DNA of 64,000 nucleotides from JBAYGJ01 sp041649335 (GTDB lineage Bacteria > Patescibacteriota > Patescibacteriia > UBA10025 > JAHIVO01): the NCBI GenBank assembly GCA_041649335.1, contig JBAZNF010000001.1, positions 1 to 64,000 on the forward strand, written 5' to 3'. The notes beneath the pieces were generated by a model that was not told the DNA's origin, searched no databases, and was given only the letters and a program-made list of their open reading frames with translations. Shown here piece after piece: positions 58,097-64,000 of the stretch; within the stretch, counting starts at the first letter, position 1, and every line of letters starts with the position of its first letter. The position numbers and the translations under genes are program-made.

Positions 58097-61000
58097 ATGA
58101 GGGCGCGTACCAATAAAAATAAATTTTTTTTCGGGGCGTTATTCGGCTTTGTTGTCTTTGGGATATTGCTCGGTGCCGCACTCTGGCTGACCTCATCCCC
58201 GTCATTAGCCGTTACCGTCAACCCTAACTTGGGACCGACATTCGGTTTGGGTACGGCTGACCTGGAGTCCACGGTCATCAAGATCATCCAGTGGGCGCTC
58301 GGGTTTCTGGGGCTGGTCGCCGTGATCATCATCATGTACGGAGGTTTTATCTGGATGACCGCGGCCGGCAACGAGGAAAAGGTACGGAAGGCGAAAAAAA
58401 TCATCACTCAGGCGGTGATCGGCCTGGTTATTATTATGTTAGCCTGGGCAATCGTGACTTTCATCATCGGCCGGCTGAACGGCATCCTGAATGGGCCCGG
58501 CCAGCAGTTCTGTACTCCCGGCGCGCCGAACGGCTGTTATGATTGTAATGCAGCAGGTACTGCGTACTCTATTTTTGATCAAACTAATGGCCCGCAGTGT
58601 GTCAGCGGTGATACGTTCCACAAGAAATGGGTTGACCCGGCGCCAAACGAGGATAATGTGCCGCTTTGCAGTATTGTCCAGGTGCAGTACAATGGGAATT
58701 TTGATGCCGGGAGCATCGCAGGAAATGTCGGTTTATATGTTAATTTGGCGACAAACGGCAATGGTGCCGCGTGTAATGCCGCGGACGAATGCCGTTCCGG
58801 AGTATGTACGGCAAACGCGTGTGTCGGAGATGAAGTCGTCGGTACGTGGCAAGTGGTGGCGTCCAACCATTCATTTTTGGAATTTTTGCCAAATACGGAT
58901 TATCTGGAAAACACCGAATATCGGGCGGAGATACGGGCTGGTGTAGCGGAAGAAGCGCCGGCGCGGACGACTGTGCCGTATACCTGGACATTCACCACCG
59001 GCACGACCACGCTGACGACGCCGCCGACAGTGACGCAGATCTACCCGGACGATAACGACACGGGTATTTGCCTGATGACGCCGGTTCAGGCGAAATTTTC
59101 CCAGAAGATGCGCGTGTCCTCAATAAATTCCGGGACAGTCTTGTTGCAGAGCGGCGCGCCGGTACTCCTCAGTACTTTCTCTTTCCCGACCGTAGCGTCA
59201 TTCTCCACGAGACCGCAGGCGCCTCTGGTGCCGGATACGGATCATACTGTTACGATGATTGCCGGCACGCCAGGCGGAACCTGTTCGGTCGCGGGCCCAG
59301 GCTGTGACATAAAAAATAATTGCATTACCACATGCGGCGGTACCTGGACGTACAATACCGACGGTATCATGGACGTCTGTTTTAACCACCTGGACGGCAA
59401 CTACAGCGGCACGGATGACGGTTCGGCCGGCGGCGATGACTTTATGTCCATCAACGGCCAGCCTAATCCTGGTGATACTACGCCGTGGAGTTTCACTACG
59501 GATGCAGATACGACTAATACGAAATGTGTCCCGGAAATAACCAGCATTAACCCCGACAATGGTCAGTACAGTGATCCGGCGCCGGGCGCAGAAATCAGCG
59601 GGACGAATTTTGGCATCATCGGCAACGTTACATTCAATAGTGGAGTGTTGGATCAGCTGAATTGTTTTAACGGAGTAAATTGGCCGAACCAGAATTGCAA
59701 TGTGTCATGGACCGGCAATACTATCCAAACCCGTATCCCCGGCGGTCCGATCAATTATGGCGGTATCATCCCGTCCAATGGCGCCAAGGACGGCGGAATA
59801 GTGGTGACTATTACGCCCGGCGTGTGTGAGGGCGGCAGCAATGACAATGGCGCGTGCACCGTGGCTAACCAGGCCGCGGACTGTCCCGGCGGTAAATGCA
59901 TCGAAGACAGCAACGCCGTCGGTTTTGACGTAACCAGCCCGCAGATCGGGAAAGTGTCCGGATTGGACAAGGCTCCGCATGGCGGGATCGGACAGTACGT
60001 GACCGTTATCAAACGCAATGACAGCAACGCCGGATTTGGAGCAGTCCAGGGACAGGTATTTTTCCGCAACCGGCTGAATGGTGCGGAGGTAGTCGCGGAA
60101 TTTCCGCCGGATCCGCCCTGTGATGCGAACTGGTCAGATACGCGCGTCATCATTAAAGTTCCGGATCTGTCAGCGATCGCTACAGCCTGCGTCGGAAATT
60201 GGGCGGCTTGTGTCAATACTGACTCTGAAGTAGCGGTGCAGGTCGTAAAATCTGACGGTACCCGCAGTAATCTGGCATATTTTATATATACGAATGAGGC
60301 AGCCGGGCCGGGCCTATGTAAAGTTGATCCTGTTTGTGGGGTTGAGGGTACGGCAGTGGTATTGTCAGGAGAAAAATTTGACGGACCGAACCCGCACAGC
60401 GTCAGTTTTGCTCTCGGGACCAATCCGCCCGTTACAGTGGCCCCGACCAGCTGGACTGATACAGACGTCGGCGCTGACGTCCCGAATTTGGACAATGCCG
60501 AGGACCCGTATGAGGTGAATGTTTCCAACGGCAACGGTGCCAGCAACAGTCTGCCGTTTGAAGTGCCGTGCGGCGGTGTGCCGAAAGTGGTGGAGACCAC
60601 AGCATGCAGCCTGCACTGCGTGGGCGGAATCAACGACACCAAATCGTGTTTAAACGACGAATTTTGCGCGCCGGGCGGCGGATCATGTATCCAGGACACG
60701 TTCCCGTCCCCGAACCCTTATAAGAACGCGACTAACGTCTGCCTGAACGCCGGATTCGGTGCCACGTTCAGCACCCTGATGGACCATGCCACACTGAGTG
60801 ATATCAACATTAAATTATACGATTGTACCGATAACACCTCCGCCTGCGCGACGACGAACGATATCACCCCGCCGCCGGGAAACTATTCTGCTTCGGATAC
60901 GGCTACGAATACCAGTTTCCAGTTTTTTCCGGTTGCCAACCTCACGTCAGACCATTACTACAAGGCGGTTATCAGCAAGGAAGTGCGCAGCACAACAAAC

Positions 61001-64000
61001 GTTAAGATGGTGAATGATTACGCCTGGACCGTAAAAACACAGGCTGGTACTGACCTATGTCCGGTGACGGGCGTGCTGGTGACGCCGGCCAAGACAATCC
61101 TGGCCGCCATCGATCCTGATCCCGGATCAACGCAGGACTACGCTGCCGTACCGCTCGGGCCCAAATGTACGTTTATGAATCCCAATGGGTACACATGGGG
61201 CTGGGACACGCTGCCGTTGGGTGTAGCCACGGTCGCGTCAGTATTGCCGCAGCCGCCGTATAATTCAACGGCCACGGCCATTGCCGAGGGCACGACCAAG
61301 GTCAGGGCGACTACAGAAGGGAAGACCGGGCAGGGGAGTTTGAGTATTATTTTAGATTATTGTGACGCTTCTACAGACTGCACAAAAGCCGGGCAGTGTC
61401 CGGGCAGTATCTGTGACATACCGACAAACCGCTGTACTCCGGTCATTACCGACCGCAACGGCGACGGCCAGGCTTTGTCTCCGGCCAGCGGCCCGCGCAG
61501 TCCTAATCCCGCCCAACCAGGTACGACTGTGACCATCGAGGGTTGTTATTTTGGTTCGTATGTCGTCGGATCCAGCCAGATTCAATTTGCCGGGAATGAC
61601 AGCATCTTCTTCTGTCCCAAACCATGGACGGACAGCCAGATCATCACGTCGGTTCCTGATACCGCACCGCTAGGCAATAACGCGGTGATCGTCCGGACCG
61701 CGGTTGGTTTGACCTCTCCTGGTGTTAATTTTACCGTGACCAATACATGCGAGGGTGGTGTACCGGTGCCCGCTACCGGTGTGCCCGGGATATGTTCGAT
61801 TAGTCCGGCTACCGGCAGAAATTTAAGCCAGACGTCATTTAACGGGTATCAATTTACCAGTAATGGCGCGCCGCCGGTGGCAAAGGCGCAGTTTACACAG
61901 GACGGCGGCGGGTACACTGATTCAACAACAGGTTCCAGTGACGCTGCCGGGACAGTGTTTTCCGGGGCCACAGTGCCTGACAATGCCGTCTCCGGACCAG
62001 CCCGGATGGCTGTGGAGGTCGCTCCAAACCAGTACTGTCCATCAAACAGCCTGACGTTCGGCGTGACCTGTTCGTCCAGTGACCAGTGCGGCACTGGCTG
62101 CTGCGCATACAGTAATTTAGTCCATGCTAAAATTTGCCAGGAGTTAGAAGCGTGCAGTCCGGGTACGCCGGGCACGACCTGCAAGCTTGACGATGCCGAG
62201 CATATAGCCGCTGATTTGTGCCAGCTCGGCAAGACCGTGTCCGGTACTGGGGATTATCGGTGTATTGATGCGGACAGTCATTTAACACCGGATAGCCAGG
62301 GTACGCCGCCGGTGGTCAGTGGCCCATACCCACCCGGTGCATCAGCACCGTGTGTTACCTGTTGTTCAATGGATATCAATGGCGACGGGAGCAACATACC
62401 CCAGACAAATACGGGAGGACTGAATTGTACCGCGGATATCGACGCCTGTTCCGGTGCAGGCAGCAACCGCGGCTTGTATTGCGGCTGCGCGTATGACGTC
62501 AATAACCCGGTACCGGGCGATACCCAGTGCGATGACGGAAGCGGGACGTTGGGTTGCGGCAGCAACACCTGTTGTTATGCCCGGCCACAGTTTACCGGCG
62601 TTACGCCGGCCGTACCGGCTCCGCCAAATGGACTTTTATGCCTGAATAATATTTTTACCTTCACCTTTGACCAGCCGATGGATGCCAGTTCGGTCATACC
62701 CGGGACGTCGGTAGAAATGATTGACAGCACAGCCACAAATATCAATATTACTGTTTTAAAAACGACAAACGGTTTTGTCATCAAGCCCGCGCAGGCGCTT
62801 ACGCCAGGGCTATCGTATACAATCAGGCTGCGTCGCGACTTGATCAGGAGCAGCAAGGGTATTGCCTGGTCAGCTACGCCTAATGACTGGCAGGCTTGGC
62901 AGTGGCCGGTAGATATCAATGCCACGATTTGCACGATAAATTCTATAGAATGGCTTTTTATAAAAAATCCTTTATTTAGCTATCCAGCTCCTGATTATTT
63001 CAATTGTTTTACTGATTCGTGCACTGATGACATGAATATTGGTCTCGTTGGAAATCAACATTGGGCTTTTGCCCAAGCACTTGATAAGTACAGCAACCCG
63101 GTCAGCGCAAATTACAACTGGTCAATAGGAGACCCGACGATAGCGACGGTGGATCCAGCCCAGCACACTTTTTTTAATGATAATTTAACAGCCCAGCAGC
63201 AGAATGGTCGGACGTCGGTGAATGTCGAAGCAGTGCCGGACTATTTCACCGGTACCAAGACGTCATCCGCCAGAGTGACGGTCAATGCGTGCGAGCATCC
63301 CTGGCCGAATCCGTTTCCGCCGGAGAATGACACGTTCCCGTATATTGATAACGCCACCCACTTTTCTATTTCGTATTGCCGAGACCCCGGCGAGCTACCG
63401 TTATTGGCTCCGACCGGTGACGTAGTGGTCAAGGATGGCACCTATCTGCCGGGGAACAAGAAGAACGAGCGGATCAAGGAATTTTTCTTCACCCGTAACG
63501 GGACGGATGACGCCATCGGTATTTTGGTATATGAGAATGAAGGCAACCAGTCGCCTCGTGACTGGTATTTCAGCCAGTTCGGCCCAGCCGCACCGGAACC
63601 CCAGGACCTGACCGTGGACGGGTATCCGGCTGTCCGGGCCGGTACGACGGTTTACGTGTCCGCCTGGAATGCCGTTGGCGCTAACGTCGGTGACCGGCTG
63701 TACCCGAATATTTACCTGATTTCATACAATGAAGACGCTTCTGACGAGACGGTGGCTATTTATAACCGGATGATCAGTAACTGGGAATTTACCATCAACA
63801 TCGGCCTGTCGGAAAAAGAGCAGATGCTGCGCGATATGCGGCGGGTGACGGACCTCACGGCCATATACGCGAAACTGATGACGTACCGGACCGATAAGGG
63901 GATTTTTCCAAAACTTGAGGGTGGATCATACGTGAAGATGCTGTCCACCTCCAAATGGCCGTCGTGGCAGGATACGCTCGGTACCGCAATAAACGGTAAC
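58097..64000 (+). CDS. Giant surface protein: T4SS pilin-like domain fused to Ig/IPT-like repeats (runs off window)
   Basis: Open for 1968 codons to the right edge. Residues 10-31 are a signal/anchor helix, then two helices (about 57-87 and 102-124) around MYGGFIWMTAAGNEEKVRKA: the VirB2/TrbC-like pilin domain common in CPR genomes. The rest is exported: cysteine-rich, with IPT/TIG-like units near residues 477, 748 and 1136, SbsA-type Ig units near 330 and 1520 (FTFDQPMDASSVIPGT), and a pseudopilin-like end (DMRRVTDLTAIYAKL). No proteolytic or enzymatic motif seen. Probably an adhesin or host-contact fibre. The stop lies beyond the window. Confidence 0.88.
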   Translation, partial: MRARTNKNKFFFGALFGFVVFGILLGAALWLTSSPSLAVTVNPNLGPTFGLGTADLESTVIKIIQWALGFLGLVAVIIIMYGGFIWMTAAGNEEKVRKAKKIITQAVIGLVIIMLAWAIVTFIIGRLNGILNGPGQQFCTPGAPNGCYDCNAAGTAYSIFDQTNGPQCVSGDTFHKKWVDPAPNEDNVPLCSIVQVQYNGNFDAGSIAGNVGLYVNLATNGNGAACNAADECRSGVCTANACVGDEVVGTWQVVASNHSFLEFLPNTDYLENTEYRAEIRAGVAEEAPARTTVPYTWTFTTGTTTLTTPPTVTQIYPDDNDTGICLMTPVQAKFSQKMRVSSINSGTVLLQSGAPVLLSTFSFPTVASFSTRPQAPLVPDTDHTVTMIAGTPGGTCSVAGPGCDIKNNCITTCGGTWTYNTDGIMDVCFNHLDGNYSGTDDGSAGGDDFMSINGQPNPGDTTPWSFTTDADTTNTKCVPEITSINPDNGQYSDPAPGAEISGTNFGIIGNVTFNSGVLDQLNCFNGVNWPNQNCNVSWTGNTIQTRIPGGPINYGGIIPSNGAKDGGIVVTITPGVCEGGSNDNGACTVANQAADCPGGKCIEDSNAVGFDVTSPQIGKVSGLDKAPHGGIGQYVTVIKRNDSNAGFGAVQGQVFFRNRLNGAEVVAEFPPDPPCDANWSDTRVIIKVPDLSAIATACVGNWAACVNTDSEVAVQVVKSDGTRSNLAYFIYTNEAAGPGLCKVDPVCGVEGTAVVLSGEKFDGPNPHSVSFALGTNPPVTVAPTSWTDTDVGADVPNLDNAEDPYEVNVSNGNGASNSLPFEVPCGGVPKVVETTACSLHCVGGINDTKSCLNDEFCAPGGGSCIQDTFPSPNPYKNATNVCLNAGFGATFSTLMDHATLSDINIKLYDCTDNTSACATTNDITPPPGNYSASDTATNTSFQFFPVANLTSDHYYKAVISKEVRSTTNVKMVNDYAWTVKTQAGTDLCPVTGVLVTPAKTILAAIDPDPGSTQDYAAVPLGPKCTFMNPNGYTWGWDTLPLGVATVASVLPQPPYNSTATAIAEGTTKVRATTEGKTGQGSLSIILDYCDASTDCTKAGQCPGSICDIPTNRCTPVITDRNGDGQALSPASGPRSPNPAQPGTTVTIEGCYFGSYVVGSSQIQFAGNDSIFFCPKPWTDSQIITSVPDTAPLGNNAVIVRTAVGLTSPGVNFTVTNTCEGGVPVPATGVPGICSISPATGRNLSQTSFNGYQFTSNGAPPVAKAQFTQDGGGYTDSTTGSSDAAGTVFSGATVPDNAVSGPARMAVEVAPNQYCPSNSLTFGVTCSSSDQCGTGCCAYSNLVHAKICQELEACSPGTPGTTCKLDDAEHIAADLCQLGKTVSGTGDYRCIDADSHLTPDSQGTPPVVSGPYPPGASAPCVTCCSMDINGDGSNIPQTNTGGLNCTADIDACSGAGSNRGLYCGCAYDVNNPVPGDTQCDDGSGTLGCGSNTCCYARPQFTGVTPAVPAPPNGLLCLNNIFTFTFDQPMDASSVIPGTSVEMIDSTATNINITVLKTTNGFVIKPAQALTPGLSYTIRLRRDLIRSSKGIAWSATPNDWQAWQWPVDINATICTINSIEWLFIKNPLFSYPAPDYFNCFTDSCTDDMNIGLVGNQHWAFAQALDKYSNPVSANYNWSIGDPTIATVDPAQHTFFNDNLTAQQQNGRTSVNVEAVPDYFTGTKTSSARVTVNACEHPWPNPFPPENDTFPYIDNATHFSISYCRDPGELPLLAPTGDVVVKDGTYLPGNKKNERIKEFFFTRNGTDDAIGILVYENEGNQSPRDWYFSQFGPAAPEPQDLTVDGYPAVRAGTTVYVSAWNAVGANVGDRLYPNIYLISYNEDASDETVAIYNRMISNWEFTINIGLSEKEQMLRDMRRVTDLTAIYAKLMTYRTDKGIFPKLEGGSYVKMLSTSKWPSWQDTLGTAINGN

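Overview
The window looks like chromosome from a Candidate Phyla Radiation (Patescibacteria) bacterium. Supporting signs are: an archaeal-type AMP phosphorylase; a three-helix VirB2/TrbC-like pilin domain fused to a giant surface protein; split SUF iron-sulfur genes; compact operons with 0-10 bp gaps; many near-leaderless promoters; and type IV pilus plus DprA genes. UGA acts as an ordinary stop (padR, for example), so the Gracilibacteria/SR1 glycine code is not in use. I cannot name the phylum more finely. No CRISPR array, insertion sequence or rRNA was seen.

Layout. 1-9.4 kb: the 3'-truncated GMP synthase gene guaA; two ABC-2 type exporters, one following an FMN reductase (minus) and one following PadR/HAAS, AbrB and a P-loop kinase (plus); tRNA-Asn; a Nudix hydrolase. 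9.4-18.4 kb: a DEAD-box helicase, TypA, an exported ferredoxin lipoprotein with a membrane partner (minus), an ABC exporter, a CarH-like B12 photoreceptor regulator (minus), FAS1, DUF378 and an ATP-grasp protein. 18.5-21.8 kb: a Znu-type metal importer (minus) and small cysteine-rich proteins. 22-32.8 kb: AMP phosphorylase, then an iron/oxidative-stress block headed by a Fur/PerR-type regulator with its own operator (sufCBDSU, Mn-type SOD, ferritin, 3Fe-4S ferredoxin, two DsbA-like proteins), then lgt. 32.8-39.4 kb: membrane proteins, three tRNAs, parAB, an O-antigen-ligase/TPR protein and a secreted protein with a long structured leader. 39.5-53 kb (mostly minus): topA, dprA, mfd, pilM, a divergent pilT, pth, der and an LCP protein, interrupted by a candidate structured RNA at 46.8 kb. 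53-64 kb (plus): a glycosyltransferase, tRNA-Val, two signal peptidases, hisS, HIT, rpsU with a structured leader, yqeY and the giant pilin-fusion protein, which runs off the right edge.

How it fits together. The 23.7-31.1 kb block couples iron sensing, Fe-S assembly, superoxide removal and iron storage. Lgt, the signal peptidases, DsbA-like proteins, LCP protein and glycosyltransferase serve the cell envelope. DprA with PilM/PilT points to pilus-linked DNA uptake. The most unusual signals are the structured RNA near 46.8 kb, promoters followed at once by terminator-like hairpins (DEAD-box gene, tRNA-fMet, dprA), the exported ferredoxin pair, the CarH-like photoreceptor and the pilin-fusion giant.
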